Source: Arenibacter sp. F20364
Lineage (GTDB): Bacteria; Bacteroidota; Bacteroidia; Flavobacteriales; Flavobacteriaceae
Direction: 5' to 3'
Length of the DNA stretch: 62,816 bases
Assembly: GCF_023015905.1 (NCBI RefSeq)
Contig: NZ_JALKBD010000031.1
Location: forward strand, 1 to 62,816
Numbering within the stretch: position 1 is the stretch's first letter; each line of letters starts with the position of its first letter. The position numbers and the translations under genes were made by a program. Shown one piece after another: positions 54,637 to 62,816 of this stretch. Below the pieces are notes generated by a model. It was not told the origin of the DNA. It saw nothing but the letters and a program-made list of their open reading frames with translations, and did no database searches.

Positions 54637-55629
54637 ATGAAACGACATTTATTGATTTTACTTTCGTTTTTTGCGATTGGCTATCAGTCCATTGCTCAAG
54701 AAGGCGTTCCTGTCTATTTTGATTATTTAGCGGATAACTACTATTTGGTTTACCCATCCATGGCCGGTATCGGCGAAGGAGGGAAAATTAGGGCGACTAT
54801 TAGAAAACAGTGGTTTAGTGTGGATGAGGCTCCTAATATGCAAACTTTAAACGCACATTTCAGGGTTGGGGAACGCAGCGGCTATGGTGCAACTGTATTT
54901 AATGATGCCAACGGATACCATTCCCAAACGGGATTAAAACTCACTTATGCGCATCATTTGAGAATGGGCGGTGACTTCAGAAGCCTTAATCAACTTTCTT
55001 TTGGACTTAGTTTAGGTCTTCAGCAAAGTAATTTGGACGAGTCGGAATTTGTTTCGGTTATTCCAGATCCACTTGTTACAGGTTCCAGGAATAGTGTGAG
55101 TTATTTTAATATGGATTTGGGCATGTCGTATAATTTTATGGAATTTTATGCCCACGCCGCTGTTCATAATGTAATGGGTAGGGGTAGGGATCTATACTCC
55201 GCCATAGAGTCCAACAACCTAAGAAAATACCTGGTATCATCGGGTTATGTGTTTGGTAGGAGCGAATGGCAGGTGGAGCCTTCCGTTTTATTTCAGTATA
55301 CCGAGTTTACCCAGGAAAAGGCCATAGATATCAATGCCAAGGTATACAAGAGTGTGGATTTTGGGACGGTTTGGGGTGGAGTTTCTTATCGAAGAAGTTT
55401 TGATGGTGCCCAATACCAGACTGCCACGGATTTTGGAGAACAAAGGTTGCAACTTATTACTCCTATTGTTGGGGTTAATTATAAGAATTTCCTAGTGTCC
55501 TACAATTATTCCTATCAAATGGGGGATGTTAGATTTGATAATGGAGGATTTCATCAAATTACCCTAGGATACGATTTTGGCCAGTCCGAAAAAAGATACG
55601 ATTGCAAATGTCCTGCAGTTAATTACTAA
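54637..55629 (+). CDS. PorP/SprF-family type IX secretion membrane protein
   Basis: Outer-membrane beta-barrel protein of 330 residues of the PorP/SprF family. Signal peptide ending SIAQ (about 21), opening motif FDYLADNYYLVYPSMAG, the IRATIRKQWFSVDEAPNMQTL block, and a barrel ending QITLGYDFG. A conserved Cys pair CKCP occurs at the extreme C-terminus. SprF-type proteins usually pair with a large adhesin secreted by the type IX system. No such adhesin gene is adjacent here. A possible -7 element TATATTTG lies at 54598-54605. Confidence 0.9.
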   Translation: MKRHLLILLSFFAIGYQSIAQEGVPVYFDYLADNYYLVYPSMAGIGEGGKIRATIRKQWFSVDEAPNMQTLNAHFRVGERSGYGATVFNDANGYHSQTGLKLTYAHHLRMGGDFRSLNQLSFGLSLGLQQSNLDESEFVSVIPDPLVTGSRNSVSYFNMDLGMSYNFMEFYAHAAVHNVMGRGRDLYSAIESNNLRKYLVSSGYVFGRSEWQVEPSVLFQYTEFTQEKAIDINAKVYKSVDFGTVWGGVSYRRSFDGAQYQTATDFGEQRLQLITPIVGVNYKNFLVSYNYSYQMGDVRFDNGGFHQITLGYDFGQSEKRYDCKCPAVNY

Positions 55630-55733
55630 ATCAAAGGCCATATTTTACAACTTGGTATAATAGGAGGTCAATTACCTTGATAACGTGATTTCAATAAATT
55701 AAACATCTATAAATTTAATAATGCTAATCTAAT

Positions 55734-55779
55734 AGCGCTGTCGAGACCTCCGCTGCGCAAAGTCTCCCGACTAGGCGCT
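55734..55779. repeat. GC-rich imperfect palindrome 1
   Basis: Nested arms: outer AGCGC (55734-55738) with GCGCT (55775-55779), inner GTCGAGAC (55740-55747) with GTCTCCCGAC (55762-55771), the inner pair having a 2-base bulge. Loop CTCCGCTGCGCAAA. Unlike the surrounding AT-rich DNA in base composition. Confidence 0.5.
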
Positions 55780-55877
55780 CACCAGTCCCGTAATCTGTTT
55801 AAAATATAGAAGCATAGCTTTATCCACTTCTCATCAACGAGTTTATTTATACCTTAATTTAAAAGGCTATTTGTGCG

Positions 55878-55913
55878 ACTTCTCGTCGTCCCGAAAAGGG
55901 ACTCTGTCGAAGT
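55878..55913. repeat. GC-rich imperfect palindrome 2
   Basis: Nested arms: outer ACTTC (55878-55882) with GAAGT (55909-55913), inner GTCCC (55888-55892) with GGGAC (55898-55902) around a GAAAA loop. The two arms are separated by small internal loops (TCGTC, TCTGTC). It lies about 100 bases from palindrome 1. Confidence 0.5.
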
Positions 55914-56191
55914 GACTACCCTTGTCCCGTCGAAATTAGAGATAAATTTTTTTCCAATCTGCTTAAATGACTTTCTTAAAAAAGAGGAGACAGAATTATC
56001 AACTTTAATTAACTAATAATCATTTTTTGTGCCTTTTTCTAAATCAAAACTTTAAGAAATCGCCATAAATGTGGGTTTGTAAAAGCCAAATGTTCAACAG
56101 ATTTGCCAAGATCCATTGAACATTTAATTTTATAGGTTTATCCACTGTGGTTTTAGAAACCCAGGAATGACACTTTTTTATCTTTGTAGAC

Positions 56192-57367
56192 TTACTCCCA
56201 ACGATAGTTCTTCTTGGCAGCCTGTTTTTTAATTGCTGTAAGCATGGCATTTTCCAATTCACCCTTTTCGTTATCCTTTTTCTGTGAAGCAATATAGGCT
56301 TCCCTTTTGCTGTTCAATTCTTGTATTTCTTTTTGGATATCACTGCGCTCTCTTTTCTTGGTGTCAATGTAGGATGCAATTTCAGCTTTGGATTTTGACT
56401 GTAATTCCGTAGGTAATTGCTCTTTTTTAATTTTGGCCAAGTCAAAATCTTCGGACTTGGAGGCATCCACCAAATCCCATGAGGAATTGCTATATAAGCG
56501 GGACGACTTGCTGACCGCTCTTTTTACGGCAACGGCTTCCTCCATTTCCATGGCATTGTCATCCTGTATACTTTGCTGCTGTATTTTGGCGGCACCCAAG
56601 GCTCCATAGGAAATATAGGTTTTGTTCAATTTGGAATTTAACCTAATGATCACATCATCATAGGGTGTGGCTATATGTACTACCTTCCTATTGTGGTCAA
56701 TGGCCATGTATTCCCCACCGGTTAGTTGGGCCCCATTTTTCCAATCGGTATTTATACCCTGCTCGTAGGCACCGCAAAAGATAGTATTTACGATAATATC
56801 TTTTTCCTTGGCATTGGCAACGGCATCCCTGTAATTTAATTTGCCTTGTGTAAAAGGTTCGTTACCTGCAATAAAGATCATCTTGAGCTGGTCCGGATTT
56901 TTCCCCCAGTCCAATTGGCTCAAGGAAGTTTGTATTACCTGTCCGCAATACTCTTCCCCTCCATTGGTGGCCAGGGAGAATAATTTTTCTGAAATCTCAT
57001 CCAGATCACTGCTGAACCCCAAAACCTGTTGAATAAAACCTTCCCTGGAAGATAAATTATCGTTTCCGTATTGGTAAAGGGCAATCTGCAACTGAGGCCT
57101 CCCATCAGTACCACATTTGGCATGCGTAAATTTGTTCACAATATCCCATAATTGTGCCTTCGCCTGATTGATTAGTCCGTCCATACTATTACTGGTATCC
57201 AGCAATAATGCGATCTTAACTGTATTATTGGCTGGCTTGGAGTTTTCAATGACCTTTTCCGTGAAAATGGGGTCCTTTAGGGCTTCCCCATAATTGTAGT
57301 ACCCATAAGTGTTCCCCATTCCTAGGACGATTGCCCCTAATACTAATAGTTGTTTTACATTTTTCAT
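56192..57367 (-). CDS. Exported VWA-domain protein
   Basis: 391 residues with a signal peptide (about 1-22, LLVLGAIVLGMGNTYG). A von Willebrand A domain follows (about 50-245) with an intact MIDAS DxSxS at D57, S59 and S61, and a downstream NGGEEYCG and AGNEPFTQG. A central region rich in Met/Glu and a C-terminal charged coiled coil (about 318-385) follow. A Bacteroidota protein of unknown function, presumably an adhesive or assembly factor in the envelope. Divergent from the histidine kinase gene across 340 bases. Confidence 0.85.
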   Translation of the reverse strand: MKNVKQLLVLGAIVLGMGNTYGYYNYGEALKDPIFTEKVIENSKPANNTVKIALLLDTSNSMDGLINQAKAQLWDIVNKFTHAKCGTDGRPQLQIALYQYGNDNLSSREGFIQQVLGFSSDLDEISEKLFSLATNGGEEYCGQVIQTSLSQLDWGKNPDQLKMIFIAGNEPFTQGKLNYRDAVANAKEKDIIVNTIFCGAYEQGINTDWKNGAQLTGGEYMAIDHNRKVVHIATPYDDVIIRLNSKLNKTYISYGALGAAKIQQQSIQDDNAMEMEEAVAVKRAVSKSSRLYSNSSWDLVDASKSEDFDLAKIKKEQLPTELQSKSKAEIASYIDTKKRERSDIQKEIQELNSKREAYIASQKKDNEKGELENAMLTAIKKQAAKKNYRWE

Positions 57368-57707
57368 TTGTACTTTATTTTAGTTAAACATTGACTTTTT
57401 TTGTTGTTGTTGAAACTGGCTCCTTAGGGTTTGTTGCCATAGATGCCGTTCCATATGTATTGCTGGTATTTCAGCCTAAATTTTCCTCCACTCCTGGGAG
57501 GAGGTAATTTTTTCGGTGAAAACATATGTTAAAAGTAGAATCAACATTTTTTAAAAAAAATGGGGAATGAGTGAACGGTTATTTTGGGTGAGGCAAATAG
57601 AGTTTTGGATTCGGTAAGTATATTTTTCGACTAAAAAGATTGCTATTTATTGGAATATGGCATTTTTTAGTATGATTTAAATCGACTAAGTTTATCATAT
57701 ATATCGA
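57368..57707. other. Divergent intergenic region between the VWA gene and the histidine kinase
   Basis: 340 bases with no gene I can support. One short GC-rich hairpin (57485-57504, CCTC...CTCC with GGAGGAGG and a 2-base bulge) stands out. No clear TTG/TAnnTTTG promoter for either gene is visible. Confidence 0.5.
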
Positions 57708-59915
57708 ATGGCAATGACCAAAAGTTTGTACATATTCTTATTCTTGGTACTTAGTACGGTAGTAGGGTATTCCCAAATATCGCAGGCTGGGCCTAGTTTT
57801 GAAGTGAAGGGGGTGGTCAGGGCAAAACAAACCAACCAAGGTCTATCCGGAGTAGCTGTGTCCACCATTAGTGGAGGGTATACCCTAACGAATGCTAGGG
57901 GAGAATTTAAAATAAAGGTGATAATGGGAGAGGAAGTTGTCTTTGAAAGTCCCTTTTTGGAAACGGTTAGATATAGGGTTACGACTAAGGACGATTTGGA
58001 AATTTTAGTAGAGGCCAATAACGAGGACGGACTTGGTGCAAGTAGAAGCATTAAAGGGGAAAGGTCGATCACTCAGTATAAGAACGATATCGATTCTGCC
58101 AATTTTTATAAAAAGAAAGATATTCGGAAAAGTATCGATTTTATTACCCAATCACTTTCCCAAATAGGTAATGTTGGTAACAAGGAACAATTGGCTATAT
58201 CGTACTCCACGCTTGGTGAAGTTTATCAATACCACAAGCAGTACGATTTGGCCATATCCAGTTATAAGGATGCGCTGCTGGCCAATAATACCCTAAAAAC
58301 CACATTGCTACTTGGTAAAACCTATGTCTTGAACAAGGAGTACGGGGAGGCTGAGAAGTTGTTGTCCCCTTTGGTCAAAACACCCAAAATGGTCCCATAT
58401 CAAAGGGTTGAATTGTACGAGACCCTTGGGGATGCCTATGCTGGACTAGGAGATGTGGATAAGGCCGTGGCATTTTATGCAGAGGGACTTAAAGTAGCTG
58501 AAAAGAATCAGATAGCCCCTAAGACCATCGACCTGAATTCCAAAATAGCATCTGTCTACGCAAAAGGAAATCGACTTCAAGAGGCAAATGCCTTTTTTAA
58601 TAATTCACTGGAGCTTGCCTCAGAGCAGGCCCCACAACGTGCAGTTCAGGAAAAGGAGAAAGTGGCCGATTTTTACAATCAAAAAAGTCAATTTGGGCAA
58701 GAAATCCAATTGCGCAAGAAGAGCTTGGAGGATTTAAAGAAAATTCCTAAAAGTAAGGCCGCAATAGGCTTATCCATGGAAGCGGATTCCATATCGACCC
58801 AAAGGATAAATTATAAAATAGCCAATGCCTATATTGCCCAGGATAAATATGATGAAGCTATACCCTATTTGGAGGAGAGTATAAAAGACGCAGATGTTGA
58901 AGATGATTTGTTGGTGCAGAAAGATGCCACCCGAAAATTATCCGAAGTTTATAAGTATAAGGGCGATTACAACAAAGCGTTGGAAACCTATCAAGAGTAT
59001 GTAGCTGTTGTAGATACACTCTATGTAAGAAAAGAACAGGAAATAGCCAGAGCGGCCCGTTTTAATAGGGAGATTGCTTCCCAACAAAGTAGAATATCCG
59101 GACTGGAACAGGAGCGGGAGCTTTCCCAAAGTAAATACAGTCTGGCGCTTACAGAGCAGCAATTGGTAGCGGAAAGTATAAAACGTCAAAATTGGATCAT
59201 ATATTCCTTGATCTTTGGAATACTCCTGATGGGCTTGGCGGTCTACTTCTTTTACAGGAGCAATAAACAACAAAAGTTGGCGAACAATTTATTGGCCCTC
59301 AAATCGCTAAGGTCCCAAATGAATCCCCATTTTATATTCAACGCCTTAAATTCAGTAAATAATTTTATTGCTAAAAGCGACGAAAGAAGCGCAAACAGGT
59401 ACTTGAGCGACTTTTCTACCCTGATGCGGGCCGTGTTGGAGAATTCCGATGAAGATTTTATTCCCCTGTCCAAGGAGTTGGAATTGTTGGAGCTGTATGC
59501 CAAGTTGGAACATTCCCGCTTTTCGGATAAATTCGATTATGGCATAATAGTCGATGAGAATATTGATATCGATGCCTTTCAAATACCGCCCATGCTGTTG
59601 CAACCGTATATCGAAAATGCCATATGGCACGGGTTGCGGTATAGGGAAGACAAGGGGTGTTTAAAAATAGAGCTCAAACAAAAGAATAAGCAGATCTTGG
59701 AGATTTCTATAACGGATAATGGTATTGGTAGAAAAAATTCAGCAGCTTTAAAGACCCAAAATCAGAAAAAGCAAAAATCCAAGGGTATGGGCAACATCAA
59801 AAGGCGAATAGAAATATTAAACGATATGTATAAGGATAAAGTAGATGTTTTTATTTCTGACCTAGAATCAAATGGTACGGGCACCAAGGTGGTCTTTACT
59901 ATTAGGAGAGACTAA
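57708..59915 (+). CDS. TPR-containing sensor histidine kinase (LytS/YehU type)
   Basis: Membrane sensor kinase of 735 residues. A signal sequence (about 1-22) is followed by a carboxypeptidase-regulatory-like beta domain (about 33-105), tetratricopeptide repeats (about 120-450), a coiled coil, one transmembrane helix (496-516) and a His_kinase domain. The phosphorylation site is H541 in MNPHFIFNALNSVNNFI. A degenerate HATPase follows with PPMLLQPYIENAIWHG and ITDNGIGR and KGMGNIKRRIEIL. The sensor part is extracytoplasmic. The next gene is its likely partner LytTR regulator, 73 bases on. Confidence 0.92.
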   Translation: MAMTKSLYIFLFLVLSTVVGYSQISQAGPSFEVKGVVRAKQTNQGLSGVAVSTISGGYTLTNARGEFKIKVIMGEEVVFESPFLETVRYRVTTKDDLEILVEANNEDGLGASRSIKGERSITQYKNDIDSANFYKKKDIRKSIDFITQSLSQIGNVGNKEQLAISYSTLGEVYQYHKQYDLAISSYKDALLANNTLKTTLLLGKTYVLNKEYGEAEKLLSPLVKTPKMVPYQRVELYETLGDAYAGLGDVDKAVAFYAEGLKVAEKNQIAPKTIDLNSKIASVYAKGNRLQEANAFFNNSLELASEQAPQRAVQEKEKVADFYNQKSQFGQEIQLRKKSLEDLKKIPKSKAAIGLSMEADSISTQRINYKIANAYIAQDKYDEAIPYLEESIKDADVEDDLLVQKDATRKLSEVYKYKGDYNKALETYQEYVAVVDTLYVRKEQEIARAARFNREIASQQSRISGLEQERELSQSKYSLALTEQQLVAESIKRQNWIIYSLIFGILLMGLAVYFFYRSNKQQKLANNLLALKSLRSQMNPHFIFNALNSVNNFIAKSDERSANRYLSDFSTLMRAVLENSDEDFIPLSKELELLELYAKLEHSRFSDKFDYGIIVDENIDIDAFQIPPMLLQPYIENAIWHGLRYREDKGCLKIELKQKNKQILEISITDNGIGRKNSAALKTQNQKKQKSKGMGNIKRRIEILNDMYKDKVDVFISDLESNGTGTKVVFTIRRD

Positions 59916-59988
59916 TAAATAACGAAAATGTTGCGATTTGTAGGTCTAAGCGCCCTGTAAGGTTTAAAATGAAAGATAAAATTTAAGA

Positions 59989-60720
59989 ATGAAGCTAAAC
60001 GCCCTAATTGTAGAAGACGAAGTGAACAGTAGGGAAATTCTCCGCAATTATTTGGCTAAATATTGTCCCACTGTTAATATGATAGGGGAGGCGGCAACGA
60101 TTAAGGAAGGGCTTGCCATGATCAATAGCCATGAGCTGGATTTGGTGTTCTTGGATGTGGAAATGCCATTTGGAAATGCTTTTGATCTGTTGGATCAACT
60201 GCCCGACCGAAGTTTTGAGACTGTTTTTGTCACAGCTTATAATCAGTACGCGGTAGATGCCTTAAACGCCCACGCCGCTTATTATTTAATGAAGCCCATT
60301 AGTATAGATGAACTTATTAAGGCGGTGGATTATGTGGCTGAAATAAGGGAAAAGGAAAAAACAATGGAAGACCGGGTTCTTACCCCTAAATTCAGTAGGG
60401 TAGAGGGAAAAATTACCCTTCCGCAACAAGATGGCTTTCAGGTGTTGAATGTGGCCGATATTTTGTATTGCAAAGCTGATGATAATTATACGGAACTGTA
60501 TTTGGAGAAACAAAAAATTTTGGTGAGTAAAACACTTAAATATTTTGAGGAAGCCTTATCCGAATATACCTTTGCGCGAATACATAAGTCATATCTGGTA
60601 AATGTAAATGAGATAATTAAGTATAAAAAGGGCAAAGGTGGCAGTGTGGTAATTTCCAATGGCAAGGAATTAATGGTTTCCGCTTCCAAAAAGAAGGATT
60701 TGCTTTCGTTTTTCGAATAG
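59989..60720 (+). CDS. LytTR-family response regulator
   Basis: 243-residue regulator. The receiver domain has the acidic pair E9/D10, phospho-acceptor D56 in LVFLDVEMP, T82 and K102 in YYLMKPIS. A C-terminal LytTR DNA-binding domain (about 140-240) has YCKADDNYTELYL and ARIHKSYLVNVNEI. Partner of the kinase encoded just upstream. Its targets cannot be read here. The divergent VWA gene is one candidate by location only. Confidence 0.95.
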   Translation: MKLNALIVEDEVNSREILRNYLAKYCPTVNMIGEAATIKEGLAMINSHELDLVFLDVEMPFGNAFDLLDQLPDRSFETVFVTAYNQYAVDALNAHAAYYLMKPISIDELIKAVDYVAEIREKEKTMEDRVLTPKFSRVEGKITLPQQDGFQVLNVADILYCKADDNYTELYLEKQKILVSKTLKYFEEALSEYTFARIHKSYLVNVNEIIKYKKGKGGSVVISNGKELMVSASKKKDLLSFFE

Positions 60721-60872
60721 AATGTTCAGTTGCCAAATCATGGGTCAGATGGTGCAATGGTAGATGGCAAGAGTCTTGTTAATCGTGCTAATTTCAAAAT
60801 GGAAAGATTTGGCCACTGAAGTCAGGCAAAAAAGGTTTTAGTATTTAGAAACCAGAAATAAATAAAATTTGG

Positions 60873-61382
60873 ATGATAAAGTCGGTAAATGGGAAATCGC
60901 CCAAGATAGGAGATGATTGTTATATTGCGGAGAATGCCACTATCGTGGGTGAGGTTAGCATGGGAGACCAATGCAGTATTTGGTTCAATGCGGTGCTGCG
61001 TGGCGATGTTCACTATATAAAAATGGGCAATAAGGTTAATGTTCAGGATGGGGCCGTTATACATTGTACTTATTTAAAATCGCCTACTGTAATTGGCAAC
61101 AATGTCTCTATAGGCCATAATGCCATTGTTCACGGTTGTACCATTCATGATAATGTATTGATAGGAATGGGCAGTATAGTCATGGACGATTGTATTGTGG
61201 AAAGCAATAGTATCATTGCGGCCGGAGCGGTGGTTACAAAAGGAACCCGTGTGCCTTCAGGAACTGTTTTTGCAGGTATGCCGGCGAAAAAAATTAAGGA
61301 TATCAGTACCGACTTAAGTGTTGGTGAGGTAGAACGGATAGCCAATGCCTATGTGAAATATTCCGGTTGGTTTAAGGAGTGA
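60873..61382 (+). CDS. Gamma-class carbonic anhydrase-like protein
   Basis: 169-residue left-handed beta-helix protein of hexapeptide repeats. The zinc-ligand histidines are in HCTYLKS (one) and GHNAIVHGC (two), preceded by WFNAVLRGDVHYI. The family contains true carbonic anhydrases and PaaY/YrdA-type proteins; all three metal ligands are present here, but activity is not shown by sequence alone. A monocistronic gene between the response regulator and fabD. Confidence 0.9.
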   Translation: MIKSVNGKSPKIGDDCYIAENATIVGEVSMGDQCSIWFNAVLRGDVHYIKMGNKVNVQDGAVIHCTYLKSPTVIGNNVSIGHNAIVHGCTIHDNVLIGMGSIVMDDCIVESNSIIAAGAVVTKGTRVPSGTVFAGMPAKKIKDISTDLSVGEVERIANAYVKYSGWFKE

Positions 61383-61546
61383 TTTCCAAAAATAATACAA
61401 GGATTGAACCTAATATTACTGTAAGTTGAAAACTGAAATTGATTTTGGGTTAAACCAAATGGGAAGTAATTCCTGTGATTCTGGGCAAACTACCAATCAA
61501 ATAATCTTATTTTTGCATCTAAATTAAATAGTTTAAAAATAAACAT

Positions 61547-62431
61547 ATGAACGCATATATTTTTCCAGGACAGGGAGCGCAATTTGTAGGAATGGGATTG
61601 GATCTTTATGAAAAGTATCCTTTGGCCCAAAAAATGTTTGAAACTGCCAATGAAATTTTAGAATACTCCATTACCGACCTTATGTTTGAAGGTACTGCGG
61701 AGGATTTAAAGGAGACCAAGGTTACCCAGCCGGCAATTTTTTTGCATTCGGTAATCATGAGCAAGGTGATGGGCGAAAGTTTTAAACCGGATATGGTAGC
61801 GGGGCATTCCTTGGGAGAATTTTCCGCATTGGTGGCCAATGGGACCTTGGATTTTGAAGATGGATTGAAATTGGTGTTCAAGAGGGCAATGGCCATGCAA
61901 AAGGCCTGTGAGTTAAAGCCAAGCACTATGGCCGCAGTTTTGGGATTGGATGATGCCATAGTAGAAAAAATTTGCACGGAAGTTCCGGGGATTGTAGTGC
62001 CTGCCAATTACAACTGTCCTGGGCAATTGGTCATCTCCGGGGAGGTGGAGGCCATTAATGTTGCATGTGAAAAGTTGAAGGAAGCCGGTGCCCGTAGGGC
62101 TTTGGTGCTGCCAGTTGGCGGAGCTTTCCATTCCCCCTTAATGGAGCCTGCTAGGGAAGAGCTGGCTGCCGCTATAGAAAATACTATATTCAATACCCCA
62201 AGCTGTGCCATATACCAAAATGTACCTACAACGGCGGTGAAAGATCCAGAGGCTATAAAGGCAAATTTAATAGCTCAACTAACGGCTCCTGTAAAATGGA
62301 CTCAGAGTGTACAACAAATGGTGGCCGATGGGGCAAGCTTGTTTACAGAAGTTGGTCCAGGAAAGGTACTTCAGGGCTTGGTGAAAAAAATACATCCTGC
62401 AGCCGAAACAAGGTCTGCGGAGCTTTCATAA
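61547..62431 (+). CDS. fabD: Malonyl-CoA:ACP transacylase
   Basis: Enzyme of fatty-acid synthesis that loads malonyl onto acyl carrier protein. 294 residues with the start motif YIFPGQGAQFVGMG, the catalytic serine S88 in GHSLGE, an Arg in KRAMAMQ, and the catalytic His in GGAFHSPLM. A possible -7 element TATTTTTG (61508-61515) lies upstream, without a clear TTG partner. No other fab genes are next to it. Confidence 0.95.
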   Translation: MNAYIFPGQGAQFVGMGLDLYEKYPLAQKMFETANEILEYSITDLMFEGTAEDLKETKVTQPAIFLHSVIMSKVMGESFKPDMVAGHSLGEFSALVANGTLDFEDGLKLVFKRAMAMQKACELKPSTMAAVLGLDDAIVEKICTEVPGIVVPANYNCPGQLVISGEVEAINVACEKLKEAGARRALVLPVGGAFHSPLMEPAREELAAAIENTIFNTPSCAIYQNVPTTAVKDPEAIKANLIAQLTAPVKWTQSVQQMVADGASLFTEVGPGKVLQGLVKKIHPAAETRSAELS

Positions 62432-62586
62432 ATGGCTATGTAATAGTTTTTTGTCGTTCATCTGATAAATTCATATTTAAGCTGTATTGTTAGGCTTATG
62501 GGCTATTTTTTCTTAATATTGATTCCCTATTTTGGGGATACGGCATGGCCCTTCCCTGTTTGAATCTTAGAATGATATAACCCGCT

Positions 62587-62816
62587 ATGAAAATAAATAC
62601 CCTACATAATCTACTTTCCAAATTTTTGGTTGCTTATAAGCTTAAGTTTTTGGTACTTGCCAGTACCCTTTTGTTTTTTGGGTTTAATGGGTATGGGCAG
62701 GTACCTACCGGTTATTCAGTTAGCATCGACCAGGACCCTATCAATGCGGGGAACCAGATGGCGGTGAGCTTTACCTTTACAGGGGCTACGGTTGGCACGA
62801 CCTACAATTATAGTTT
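62587..62816 (+). CDS. Secreted beta-rich surface protein, 5' part only
   Basis: ATG at 62587, open to the window edge (76 codons visible; the gene continues). A signal peptide is followed by GYGQVPTGYSVSIDQDPINAGNQ and AVSFTFTGATVGTTYNYS, which reads as the first strands of an Ig-like or similar repeat domain of the kind found in large type IX-secreted surface proteins of Flavobacteriaceae. The C-terminal secretion signal and full domain count are outside the window. The function is not established. Confidence 0.6.
   Translation, partial: MKINTLHNLLSKFLVAYKLKFLVLASTLLFFGFNGYGQVPTGYSVSIDQDPINAGNQMAVSFTFTGATVGTTYNYS

Larger units (their letters stand above)
55630..56191. other. Intergenic region with GC-rich imperfect palindromes
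   Basis: 562 bases between the PorP/SprF gene and the end of the VWA gene. I see no gene in it; a minus-strand open frame across 56044-56292 merely overlaps the VWA gene in another frame. It contains two GC-rich imperfect palindromes (55734-55779 and 55878-55913) in otherwise AT-rich DNA. These stand out in composition and may be dispersed repeat elements. Confidence 0.55.

Noticed and set aside
56044..56292. Minus-strand open frame overlapping the VWA gene end
   Set aside because: It runs in another frame across the VWA coiled-coil end, with no independent support.
60721..60872. Possible tRNA-like or regulatory sequence between the response regulator and the carbonic anhydrase
   Set aside because: I cannot fold it into a cloverleaf and see no promoter or terminator of note.

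Overview
The window reads as chromosomal core sequence from a member of the Bacteroidota, almost certainly the family Flavobacteriaceae. The evidence is the AT-rich sequence, frequent promoter elements of the Bacteroidota type (TTG, 17-23 bases, TAnnTTTG), an alternative complex III (ActABCDEF) fused in order to an aa3-type oxidase, the type IX secretion proteins SprA and PorP/SprF, and the ruvA-sprA-gcvH neighbourhood. I see no rRNA, tRNA, CRISPR array, transposase or prophage. The assignment to family is inference from gene content.

Layout. 1-550 is a non-coding leader with a promoter and a terminator-like hairpin. 551-5121 is rimP-nusA-infB. A convergent SPOR protein (5168-5539) follows, and then a large respiratory run (5768-17422), actA-actB-actC-actD-actE-actF-coxB-coxA, which encodes the quinol-to-oxygen supercomplex. 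17602-20708 holds a DUF2807 protein and an acyl-CoA dehydrogenase/oxidase that meet tail to tail. 20861-24187 is ruvB-P450-queG, then maeB, ruvA and the giant sprA (27416-34594), followed by gcvH, a VanZ-like protein and a TonB-family protein. 36664-41972 is the oxidase assembly block: ctaB, two different subunit III genes, a subunit IV-like protein, a cysteine-less thioredoxin-fold paralogue of SCO, SCO itself, a DUF420 protein and a small CxxC protein. It serves the coxBA genes located about 19 kb upstream.

42061-51641 is a double efflux locus: permease-permease-adaptor, then ATPase-permease-permease-adaptor-TolC. Both units are preceded by the same two-part element, TGTAACAA, 14 bases, GGTCTTAT (42010-42039 and 45825-45854). 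It resembles an ECF-sigma promoter, so the two units look co-regulated and may share one ATPase. This is the observation I would follow first.

51661-54518 contains tsaB and, on the other strand, an MscS channel, a dodecin and a NifU-type protein with a duplicated N-terminal domain. 54637-55629 is a PorP/SprF protein, followed by a 562-base intergenic region with two GC-rich imperfect palindromes. A VWA protein (minus strand) is divergent from a TPR histidine kinase/LytTR regulator pair. The window ends with a gamma carbonic anhydrase, fabD and the start of a secreted, probably surface, protein cut by the window edge.

Most of the content is conserved flavobacterial housekeeping. The less ordinary elements are the double ABC locus with its shared promoter motif, the helix-hairpin-helix tail on ActC, the cysteine-less SCO paralogue, the subunit III with a soluble insertion, the attenuator-like leader of rimP-nusA-infB, and several unexplained inverted repeats.
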